From positions 1-17,403 of the forward strand of contig CAKURH010000080.1 in assembly GCA_934675625.1 (NCBI GenBank): DNA of 17,403 bases, read 5' to 3'. Source of the DNA: an uncultured Kiritimatiellota bacterium (GTDB lineage: Bacteria > Verrucomicrobiota > Kiritimatiellia > RFP12 > UBA1067). The notes beneath the pieces were generated by a model. The model was not told where the DNA came from. It saw only the letters and a program-made list of their open reading frames with translations, and searched no databases. The translations under genes and the position numbers were made by a program. Positions 1-7,008 of the stretch are shown here, piece after piece; positions within the stretch are counted from its first letter, which is position 1, and every line of letters begins with the position of its first letter.

Positions 1-123
1 AGTTGGGCTTCTGCGCGTCGGTCGCCCTCCGCGCAGCCAACCTTCCTGTCGGCATGTCGTTTTCTTTGCCGTACAGACTCCTTTCATTCTGTTAGTTCTG
101 CCGAGCTTCGCTTGGCGCACCAT
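1..123 (-). CDS. possible start of a further gene, cut by the window edge
   Basis: An ATG at 123 opens a frame, beginning MVRQAKLGRTNRMKG, that stays open to base 1. The main support is an excellent Shine-Dalgarno sequence (AAGGAGG on the minus strand, 131-137) seven bases upstream. The frame overlaps the last 40 bases of the rhamnosidase gene. The visible 41 residues are basic, match no family I know, and carry no signal peptide. The DNA at 2-41 and 50-71 forms hairpins, so this could equally be an untranslated, repeat-like 3' region in which the ribosome site is fortuitous. Function unknown. Confidence 0.3.
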   Translation of the reverse strand, partial: MVRQAKLGRTNRMKGVCTAKKTTCRQEGWLRGGRPTRRSPT

Positions 124-2921
124 CGATTCTCCTCCTTATCCTTGTTCTCTCGTTGAGGCGTCCACGGACCCTTCCACGGGCCCGTGACGCGCGCCGTCTG
201 ACCGCCGAAACGCACCTCGGCCTCCGTGCCCGCCGGCACCTCCACCGTCAGCTCGACCGCACCGCCGACGCGCGTCCAGCCGCTCGCGAGGACGCCTTGC
301 GGCAGCTTCAGCGCGGCGCGCGCCCAGCCGAGGTCGGGAATCGGCTTCGGGTCGATGACGACCTTCCGAAAGCCGTTCGCCGCCTCCCCTTCCGCGAGAC
401 GGATTCCCGCGAGATACTGGTACGCCCAGCAGGCGAACTCCGCGAACATGATGTGGTTGCGCGACGCGCCGTTGCCCCAGTCCTCCCAGAGCGACGTGCC
501 GCCGCGCCTCTGCCACACGGCGGGGCTCGGCGCGGTGTCCTTCGTGAACATCCGGAACGCGAGATCCGTCCGCCCCGCCGCCGAGAGCGCGCGCGGCACC
601 CACTTCATCCCGTGCAGGCCGAAGTCGAGGTGGCCGTCCGCCGCCGCCACGGCCTCGACGAGCCGCCGCTCGGCGGCCCTGCGCTCCGGCTCCGGCACCA
701 TGCCGAAGACGAGGGCCATCGCCTGAGTCGTCTGGCGGCCCTTCCCGTCCCCGTAGAGGCCGTCGCCCCTGAAGTAGGCGCGGTTGAAGCCCTGCCGCGC
801 CTCCTGCGCGAGGGCGTCGTAGCGCGCCGCCTCCGCCGGGTGACCGAGAAGCCGCGCCGTCAGCGCCGCCGTCTCGGCCATGCACTTGAAGTAGCACGTC
901 CCGACGATGCCGTTGTCCGGCCGCGTCCCGGCGGACACCCAGTCGCCGCGCACACGGCGGAAGACGCCGTCCTTCAGTTCGGGGATTGCCACACGCTCCA
1001 GGTAGTTGGTGAGCGTCGGATACATCCCGACGAGCGGGCGGCTGTCGTTGCGGTAGCGCCAGAGCGTGCGCGGCAGGATCGCGATCACGGCGTCCCAGTC
1101 GAGGAGGCCGGGGTAGCCCCAGCCGGCGGTCGGCACGATCTCGGCGATGCGCCCGTCGGCGCGCTGCGACTCGGCGACCTGCTCCAGCCAGTCCGCATAG
1201 GCCGCCGTGTTCTCGTAGGCGTACATCGCATACTCCGAGGCGAGCGCGGCGTCGGCCGTCCACCCGTTCTTCTCGCGGTGCGGACAGTCCGTCGGGAAGC
1301 CGTTGACGAAATTCGACCGGTACGCGCGATCCGTCGCCGCCATGAGCGCGGTGAACGCCGGATCGGAGCAGGCGAACGTGCCGACGTCCGCGAAGTCGGT
1401 CTGGAGGACGAGCGCCTCGCACTCCTCCAGCTTCGGGGCGCGTCCGAGCCCGCGCACGAAGACGTAGCGGAAGCCGTCGTAGGTGAAGTGCGGCTCATAG
1501 GTCTCGCCGACCTTGCCGAGGGTGACGTAGCGGTCGCACTGGAACGCACCGCCGGGAAGGACGTCGTGCGAGGCCGTCCAGCCGAAGTGGCAGTCGATGC
1601 GGCGAGAGGGCTTGCCGTCCGTCGGCGTCGCCGTCCCGTCGCGCGGGTCGGGCGGATCGACCGTCTCGCCGTCGCGCTCGTCGTAGCGGAACGTGACGAC
1701 GCGGCCCGGCACGGCGTCGGCGAAGCGGAAGCGCAGGACGCCCGCGAGGTCTTCGCCGAAGTCGATACGCCACCAGTCCCCGACGCGGTCGACGCGGCGG
1801 GCGGGGACGGTGCGCTTCACGACCGTCGGCGGGACGGTCTCCTCGACGAGGCGGCCCCTCGGCGCGGCGACCTCCTGCGCGGGGACGAACGACGCGGCGA
1901 GATCGACGGCGCGGCGGTTCCGCGCGTGGATGACCTCGCCCTCGCGAATGCAGTCGTAGCCAACGGGGCTCTCGACCTGCCGCCATGTGCCGTCCGAGAC
2001 GACGACCGTGCGCGTCCCGTCCGCCAACTCGGCCTCCAACCGCGCGATCAGGCGCGGCGGGTTCCGCCACGGCGCCATGTCCCAGTTCCACGTGACAATG
2101 GCCCGGACGTCCCACCAGCCATGCCCAAGAAGAACGCGCAACGCGTTCTCGCCCGCCTTCACCTGCGCGGTGACGTCGTAGACCGAGTAGTAGACCCGCC
2201 TGTCATAATTGGACGGAATCGGGTCAAGCCGCTTCGCGCCGACGCGGCGCCCGTTCAGGCTCGCCTCGTAGTAGCCGAGGCCCGTAATCGCGAGCGTCGC
2301 CCGCCTCGCGGGGCCGGCGAGCGCGAACCGTTTCTCGAACGCGGGTGCGTTCACCTCGCGGCGGAAGACCATCTCATTCCCCCACGGGACGTCGCGCGGC
2401 CCGCCGAGCGCGCGGGCGCCCGTCCACGCGCCGTCCGTGGCGACCCGTGTGCCGTCCGGCAGCCGGAGCGAGAGGAGCGCGGCGGGCGTCCCGCCCGGCG
2501 CGGCCTCCGCCTCGATGCGCACCACGTTCTCGCCCGCCCGCAGCGCAGGGCCGGCGTCGACGAACTTCGCGTAGCGGTCGTCATGGAACGCCCCGACGGG
2601 CGCGAGGTCGCGCGCCGCCTCGCCCCAGCGCCTCAGCCCGTTGACCGAGACGGCGAACCGCCCGCGCGCGGCGACGACGAGTTCCGCCGTCTCCGGACGC
2701 GCCGCGAGCGCGAAGCGGCGCTCGAAGACGGCCTTGGCGCCGCCGTCCCCGTCCGCCGGCGCGATCCACTGCGCCGCGCCGAAGTCGTAGTCGGGCAGCG
2801 TCACGGCGTTCCCGCCGATCCACTTCGCCCCCGCGAACGGATCGCCCGCCGCGACGGCCGTCAGCCGCCCAATCAAGAGCAACCCGACGAGGGCGAGGCG
2901 TTTTCTCTTGTGGATGTTCAT
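84..2921 (-). CDS. secreted GH78 alpha-L-rhamnosidase
   Basis: This enzyme is predicted to release terminal alpha-L-rhamnose from glycans by inverting hydrolysis outside the cytoplasm. Residues 1-25 form a signal peptide (KRKR, a hydrophobic stretch, then AVAA). Residues 30-180 look like an N-terminal beta-sandwich. Residues about 195-350 match the Bac_rhamnosid_N domain (YEASLNGRRVG...NYDRRVYYSVYDVT). An (alpha/alpha)6 barrel covers about 505-835 and a C-terminal beta-sandwich runs to about 920. The GH78 signature TDCPHREKNGWTADA (544-558) gives D545, E550 and D557, with the same 5 and 7 residue spacing as the family's acidic triad. E813 in TSLWEDW is the likely general base and E550 the general acid. 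The length of 945 residues is normal. The start overlaps the preceding gene by four bases (ATGA), so translation is probably coupled. The last 20 or so residues (from QRENKDKEEN) are charged, low in hydrophobicity and probably not part of the fold. Family assignment is firm; the exact linkage is not known. Confidence 0.93.
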   Translation of the reverse strand: MNIHKRKRLALVGLLLIGRLTAVAAGDPFAGAKWIGGNAVTLPDYDFGAAQWIAPADGDGGAKAVFERRFALAARPETAELVVAARGRFAVSVNGLRRWGEAARDLAPVGAFHDDRYAKFVDAGPALRAGENVVRIEAEAAPGGTPAALLSLRLPDGTRVATDGAWTGARALGGPRDVPWGNEMVFRREVNAPAFEKRFALAGPARRATLAITGLGYYEASLNGRRVGAKRLDPIPSNYDRRVYYSVYDVTAQVKAGENALRVLLGHGWWDVRAIVTWNWDMAPWRNPPRLIARLEAELADGTRTVVVSDGTWRQVESPVGYDCIREGEVIHARNRRAVDLAASFVPAQEVAAPRGRLVEETVPPTVVKRTVPARRVDRVGDWWRIDFGEDLAGVLRFRFADAVPGRVVTFRYDERDGETVDPPDPRDGTATPTDGKPSRRIDCHFGWTASHDVLPGGAFQCDRYVTLGKVGETYEPHFTYDGFRYVFVRGLGRAPKLEECEALVLQTDFADVGTFACSDPAFTALMAATDRAYRSNFVNGFPTDCPHREKNGWTADAALASEYAMYAYENTAAYADWLEQVAESQRADGRIAEIVPTAGWGYPGLLDWDAVIAILPRTLWRYRNDSRPLVGMYPTLTNYLERVAIPELKDGVFRRVRGDWVSAGTRPDNGIVGTCYFKCMAETAALTARLLGHPAEAARYDALAQEARQGFNRAYFRGDGLYGDGKGRQTTQAMALVFGMVPEPERRAAERRLVEAVAAADGHLDFGLHGMKWVPRALSAAGRTDLAFRMFTKDTAPSPAVWQRRGGTSLWEDWGNGASRNHIMFAEFACWAYQYLAGIRLAEGEAANGFRKVVIDPKPIPDLGWARAALKLPQGVLASGWTRVGGAVELTVEVPAGTEAEVRFGGQTARVTGPWKGPWTPQRENKDKEENRWCAKRSSAELTE
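131..137 (-). promoter_or_regulatory. strong Shine-Dalgarno inside the 3' end of the rhamnosidase gene
   Basis: The minus strand reads AAGGAGG, followed by a 7-base spacer and ATG at 123. It lies within rhamnosidase codons for the tail residues around DKEEN. It is the best-placed ribosome binding site in the window and is the reason for considering a downstream frame at 1-123. Confidence 0.45.
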
Positions 2922-4840
2922 TTTGCAGACAGGAAGAACGAGACGATTCGGTCAGTCTTGTCGGGGTCGAGCCCGTGCGGATGGTGCCCGAAGCCGCCGC
3001 GCCGCTCGACCGAGACCGAACCGCCGGCCGACTTGAAGCGTTCGAGGAACAGTTCACAGTTCTGCTTCGGCGGCACCGTCTGGTCTTCGCCGCCATAGAG
3101 CAGCAGGAGGGGTATCTTCGCCGCCGCAATCTTCCCGGCAAGGTTCACGGGCATCTCCGGGTCGTTCGTCCAGAGCCCGTCCGCCGGGCGCCGAGCCGCC
3201 CACGGCCCGATGTCCAGCTTGAAGCCCTCGAAGTTCAGGAGCGGCGCGTCCAGGTAGATCTTCGCCACGTTCTCCGGGTGCGCGGCGGCATAGCGCGTCG
3301 AGAAGAACCCGCCCCAGCTCATGCCGATGAGGTTCGCCTGGGGCGCAAGGCCCAGCTCCTTCACGAGAAAGGCCTGAAACGCCGCCGCCGTCTGAAGCCC
3401 CTTTTCGTCCATGCGCGTCCCGAACAGGTCGATCGTGACATGGTGGAAGCCCCGGCGGAGGAGTTCCGGCACGCCCGTGCGGTCGACGAACGCCTCCGCC
3501 CACTGCATCGTCCACGTCCACGGCAGTCCCTCAGCCGGCGCGACCGACGGCTCGGCCACCCACGCGACACGGCCCTCAAAGTCGAATTTCGTCCGCCGGA
3601 AGCCGCACCACATGTCTTCGCCGACGATCTTGTGCGCGCGGGCGACCTTCGCGCGCAGCGACTGGCCGACACGCTCGGCATCCATCTCGGCGTTGACATG
3701 ACGGATGATGGCGATTTCCTCGGGGTCATAAGGGTGGTGCGACGGACGGAAAAGGTCGTGATACCATTTTGTCACGGGCTCGTCGGGACTGCGGAACTCG
3801 AACTGGGACTTCCACATCGACTCGTAGGGCTCGTAGGTCTGGTACTTGCCGGCGACAAGCCCCCAGCAGATCGCGCCGACCTTTTCCTGCGCAAAGAGCG
3901 GATAGGACGTCGCGACATCATCGCCCAGAAGGCGCGCCAGCCACTCGGTGTTCACCATCGGACGCCCCCAGCGCGCCCGAATGAGGTCAATGGTCGCCTT
4001 CTGCTCGCGCACGTCCGCGTAGCGATGGTAGCTGATGATGTCCGACAGGTCGCCCGCAAGGCGTTCCACGGAATGCCCCGTGTTCGGATTGTTCGACCGC
4101 ATCGTCCACACGTCGGCGGCGAGCGGCTGCTTGGGGTCGATCTTCCACGCGCGCGCAAAGAGCTCCCGCAAGTCCTTCATCGTCAGGTCATTGCGGTTGT
4201 TGTTGCCCGGCTCGTTCCAGAGGTTCCAGAAGAGGATGCGGTCATCGTCTCGGTACTTGGTCATCAGCTCTTCGCACATCGCATAGAACTTCGGACGCAG
4301 TTCCGGATCGTCCACGGTCGTGTAGCCAATGGCGTTCGGAAGGCTGCCGTGCTGTGTCACGCGACGGCCGCCGTGGTAGCCGACATCATACTTCTGGACG
4401 CCCGGCTTCGGCAGTTCCCAAAGTTCTTTCGGACGCGAGCAGTCGTTGCCCAGGACGACGATGGCGCGCATCTTGTGCTTGGCGAGAATCTGCAGATACC
4501 GCTCGAACCGCGACATGAACCCGTCGTGATCCGCGAGCCACACGCCGAAGCCCTGATGCTCCACGATGAGCCGCAGCGTGTTGAAGCCGATCTTTTCCGC
4601 CAGCGCAAGTTCGCGCTCCACCTCGGCGAAACGCTCCTCCGCGCCGAGCGCCTGCCACTGGTCGACGCGATTCGCCGCGCTCGCGGGCATGTAGTTGCAG
4701 CCGCGAATCCACGGCTGGGCGTTATACCATTCCCAAGCCTTCTCCTTCGTCCACGGCCCCTGCCGGGCCGCAAGCGCGTTCAGGGCCGACAGGGCCACCG
4801 CCCCGCCAAAAACCACCAATTTCTTCGTTTTTCGCCGCAT
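2918..4840 (-). CDS. bimodular secreted enzyme: clan GH-A glycosidase fused to alpha/beta hydrolase
   Basis: This 640-residue protein has a signal peptide (MRRKTKKLVVFGGAVALSALNALAA) and two catalytic modules. Residues about 35-365 form a GH5-like TIM barrel. LFWNLWNEP gives acid/base E210 and MVNTEW gives nucleophile E299, the spacing expected for clan GH-A; relatives are often labelled 1,4-beta-xylanase or cellulase. Residues about 405-640 form an alpha/beta hydrolase with nucleophile S508 in GMSWGG, D586 in GGEDQTVPP and a His at 619-622 in GFGHHPHG. This second half resembles the stand-alone esterase-like hydrolases of polysaccharide-use loci. The natural inference is one exported polypeptide that cuts a backbone or side chain and removes an ester group from the same substrate; neither specificity can be read from sequence. 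The start has a good ribosome site (GGAG, 6-base spacer) within a 9-bp repeat leader. Its stop overlaps the start of the rhamnosidase gene by ATGA. Confidence 0.85.
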   Translation of the reverse strand: MRRKTKKLVVFGGAVALSALNALAARQGPWTKEKAWEWYNAQPWIRGCNYMPASAANRVDQWQALGAEERFAEVERELALAEKIGFNTLRLIVEHQGFGVWLADHDGFMSRFERYLQILAKHKMRAIVVLGNDCSRPKELWELPKPGVQKYDVGYHGGRRVTQHGSLPNAIGYTTVDDPELRPKFYAMCEELMTKYRDDDRILFWNLWNEPGNNNRNDLTMKDLRELFARAWKIDPKQPLAADVWTMRSNNPNTGHSVERLAGDLSDIISYHRYADVREQKATIDLIRARWGRPMVNTEWLARLLGDDVATSYPLFAQEKVGAICWGLVAGKYQTYEPYESMWKSQFEFRSPDEPVTKWYHDLFRPSHHPYDPEEIAIIRHVNAEMDAERVGQSLRAKVARAHKIVGEDMWCGFRRTKFDFEGRVAWVAEPSVAPAEGLPWTWTMQWAEAFVDRTGVPELLRRGFHHVTIDLFGTRMDEKGLQTAAAFQAFLVKELGLAPQANLIGMSWGGFFSTRYAAAHPENVAKIYLDAPLLNFEGFKLDIGPWAARRPADGLWTNDPEMPVNLAGKIAAAKIPLLLLYGGEDQTVPPKQNCELFLERFKSAGGSVSVERRGGFGHHPHGLDPDKTDRIVSFFLSAK

Positions 4841-4864
4841 CTCAATCTCCTTGATCTTCTTGAT
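4838..4864 (-). repeat. three 9-bp tandem repeats ending in the start codon
   Basis: On the minus strand the 27 bases read ATCAAGAAG, then ATCAAGGAG, then ATTGAGATG. The second unit supplies the GGAG ribosome site and the third ends with the ATG of the bimodular hydrolase gene. Initiation signals are thus built into a 9-bp tandem repeat. Confidence 0.7.
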
Positions 4865-4880
4865 TCAGTTGACGGCGCAT

Positions 4881-4886
4881 AGTATA
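4881..4886 (-). promoter_or_regulatory. probable -10 element of the hydrolase-rhamnosidase operon
   Basis: The minus strand reads TATGCTATACTATGC. TATACT is a good -10 hexamer preceded by TGC (extended -10). It lies about 40 bases before the ATG at 4840. I see no convincing -35. The surrounding ATTTATGCTATACTA is nearly the same as the promoter of the GntR/LacI regulator (ATTTAGGCTATACTA). It therefore marks a transcription start separate from the fucosidase gene. Confidence 0.5.
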
Positions 4887-5015
4887 GCATAAATTCGGCC
4901 AGAGAAGATACATCTTTTTACACACAAAAACGTGTCTTATCGGGCAGTCGAGATTTTTCCGCACATGCTGCTATTTGCCCATGCTCGACAGCGAGGCGAC
5001 CTGGAAGATTGCTTT

Positions 5016-5186
5016 CGCTGAACACGGAGAAAACGGAGGCAGGGAGGCACGGAGTCCGTTTGCCTCTCCGCGACTCCGTTACTCATCCCGTCTCGCGGGC
5101 CCTTGCGGGCAGTTCGCTGCGCTCACTGTCGCTTTGCGACCTTCCCTACGAAACGCTGCACGTTTCTTCGGCGCATGTGTTCAGCG
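5016..5186. mobile_element. small element with 10-bp terminal inverted repeats (MITE- or REP-like)
   Basis: CGCTGAACAC at 5016-5025 and GTGTTCAGCG at 5177-5186 are perfect inverted repeats bounding 171 bp. Inside are three ACGGAG-type units (5023-5054), inverted copies at 5065-5080, and small hairpins: GCCC/GGGC at 5099-5110, CAGT/ACTG at 5110-5128, and GTCGC-TTT-GCGAC at 5128-5140. No transposase is encoded and no clear target-site duplication flanks it. One end lies inside the fucosidase frame and supplies its last codons and stop. The 5128-5140 hairpin lies just after that stop and may help end transcription, though no T-run follows. The remainder of the 305-base gap (4841-5015) holds the operon promoter and leader and no gene. 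Confidence 0.5.
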
Positions 5187-7008
5187 TCGCAGCCCCCTCG
5201 ACCGCATGTGCGCGGGACGCAGAAGCTGGCCTACTTTCTTCGACGATCTTCAGCACAAACGGCAACGGTGCGTGCGCAAAACGCGGCGGGAGGCGCACGA
5301 CCGTCTGCGACCCTTCACGGCGGACGGGAAGCGCGGCGGATTCGCCGAGCACCGTCACGCGCGCATTCGTCGGCAACGCGCAAGCGAGCGCCACCTCCGC
5401 CGCCGGCTCCTTGGCGATGGCGTAAATCGCCTTCCCGTCCTTCGACCGCGTGTAGTCGACGGTCGGCGTCGAGAACGGCGCGACGATGCGCGTCGCGTAG
5501 ATTGCCTCGCCGTTCGCCTCCAGCCAGCGACCGATCGAGAGCATACGCGCCTCCTGAACCTTCGGAATCGCGCCCTGCCCGTCGAGGTTGACGAGCAGAA
5601 GCAGGTTTCCGCCACGCGCGACGATGGACGTGAAGTGGCAGATGAATTCCCTGTCCGTCATCACCATCGACGGGTCAAGTTCCTCCATCCAGTGGTTGCC
5701 GTAGGCTTTCGAGATGCCGGAGCACGATTCCCACGGATGCCACGTCTTCGGGTCGATGTTCTCCGCCGTGTCGCCCCACTCGTCCGTGAAGAAGTCGCCG
5801 CGCACCGTCCGGCAGCCGATGAGCTTGATGCCCTTGCGCGCGAATGCCGCCTCTTCGGACGGATCGAGCCGTCCGTAGCGGTCGTTGCAGCAGACCTCCT
5901 TGCGCCCTTCCGCCTGGTTGTAGAAGTAGGCGGTGATGTCGAACGAGCCGTTTTCCGTCGCCCGCGTCGACCAGTCCGCGTCGTACCAGAGGATGTCGGG
6001 GTCGTACCTGTCGATGAACGTCGTCATCTGCGGCACGATGTAGTCGTACACGAAGTCCCGAACCGCGATCTTCCCCGACGCCTTGCCTTCCATGTCCGGC
6101 GTGTAGTCGGCGACCTTGCCGCCCCAGACCTTCATCTTGATCGAGCCGTCGTCCTGCAGAATCGGATACTCCCACTCGTCCGCCTGCGAATTGTAGACGC
6201 CGAACTTCAGCCCCTCGGCCCGCGCCGCGTCCGCCATCTCGCGGGCGAAGTCGCGCTTTGCCGGACTGTCCACCGAGTCGCGGAAGGTGTACGGATCGTC
6301 CCAGAGGCAGAAGCCCGAATGGTGCTTGAGGAACGGCACGACATACTTCGCGCCACAGCGGCGGAAGACCTTCATCATCTTCGCCGCGTCGAACCGGTCG
6401 CCGCGAAAGAGGCCGATGAAATGGTCGGGCTTGAAGTCCGCACCCCAGTTCTTGCGGTGATACGCCGCCGCGCTGTCGGCCTTCGTGTATTCGGGACGGC
6501 ACTTGTATTCGTACCAGTCCGGGTAGAGCCGCGCCCCCTTCACATACGGCGAGTAGGCCGCGAGCGACCAGAGCCCCCAGTCGACGAACATGCCGAGCTT
6601 CGCGTCGACGAACCACTCGGGACAGGCGTGGCGATCCATCCCGGCCCCGGTCGCGGCATACTTGCCGGCGCGGTTGACGGCGTTCACCTTCTCCATCTGC
6701 GCCTGCGCGCGCGCCATCGTCTCCGCCGCATGGTCGCGGGCGATTTCCGGCAACGTCTTCGGATACGGCGCGGTCGGCTTCCAGTCCGCCGGGCGCCGAT
6801 ACGGCGTGGGGGCGGTCGGCACGTCAGCCGACGACACGGATCGTCCCTTGAACTCGTCCGTGAAGACGGCGTTGTCCGCCGGGGCGAGCGCGCTGTCGGC
6901 CTGCGCCGCCGCGCACGTAAGCGCACAGCCCAATCCCGTCAATCTTGTCAATCCTGTCAAAGGCAAGCACGAACGGCATTTCTCTTTGAGCAGACTAGCG
7001 ATTTGCAT
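5146..7008 (-). CDS. exported GH29-type alpha-L-fucosidase
   Basis: Predicted to remove alpha-L-fucose from glycans by retaining hydrolysis. Residues 1-37 form a long signal-like leader with hydrophobic core LPLTGLTRLTGLGCALTCAAA. The catalytic barrel covers about 125-475. It begins PEWFVDAKLGMFVDWGLWS, aligning with the usual GH29 PEWF..AKFGIFIHWG block. KHHSGF (228-233) matches the fucose-binding KHHDGF motif. DPDILWYDADW gives the likely nucleophile D343. HPWESC (E427) is the best acid/base candidate by analogy with the WET motif. A C-terminal beta-sandwich runs to about residue 590. The conserved His of HWG is Asp143 here, marking a divergent clade. The last 13 or so residues are read from the inverted-repeat element at 5016-5186 and are probably not functional. 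The start overlaps the regulator gene by 14 bases; the ribosome site is AGGGAAGA just before ATG. Substrate linkage is not known. Confidence 0.88.
   Translation of the reverse strand: MQIASLLKEKCRSCLPLTGLTRLTGLGCALTCAAAQADSALAPADNAVFTDEFKGRSVSSADVPTAPTPYRRPADWKPTAPYPKTLPEIARDHAAETMARAQAQMEKVNAVNRAGKYAATGAGMDRHACPEWFVDAKLGMFVDWGLWSLAAYSPYVKGARLYPDWYEYKCRPEYTKADSAAAYHRKNWGADFKPDHFIGLFRGDRFDAAKMMKVFRRCGAKYVVPFLKHHSGFCLWDDPYTFRDSVDSPAKRDFAREMADAARAEGLKFGVYNSQADEWEYPILQDDGSIKMKVWGGKVADYTPDMEGKASGKIAVRDFVYDYIVPQMTTFIDRYDPDILWYDADWSTRATENGSFDITAYFYNQAEGRKEVCCNDRYGRLDPSEEAAFARKGIKLIGCRTVRGDFFTDEWGDTAENIDPKTWHPWESCSGISKAYGNHWMEELDPSMVMTDREFICHFTSIVARGGNLLLLVNLDGQGAIPKVQEARMLSIGRWLEANGEAIYATRIVAPFSTPTVDYTRSKDGKAIYAIAKEPAAEVALACALPTNARVTVLGESAALPVRREGSQTVVRLPPRFAHAPLPFVLKIVEESRPASASRAHAVEGAATLNTCAEETCSVS
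6934..6960 (-). repeat. three 9-bp tandem repeats coding for the signal peptide core
   Basis: The minus strand reads TTGACAGGA, TTGACAAGA, TTGACGGGA, followed by a partial TTGGGC. In frame these encode LTG-LTR-LTG-LG, the hydrophobic core of the fucosidase leader. The unit length and composition recall the 9-bp repeats at 4838-4864. Confidence 0.7.

Noticed and set aside
153..3098. Long plus-strand open frame opposite the rhamnosidase gene
   Set aside because: Arginine-rich antisense frame from high GC; it has no recognisable fold and covers a gene with an intact GH78 signature.
4907..4945. ACAC/GTGT hairpin with nearby A/T runs as terminator of the fucosidase transcript
   Set aside because: The stem is only four bases and the T-run lies in the loop; too weak to call.
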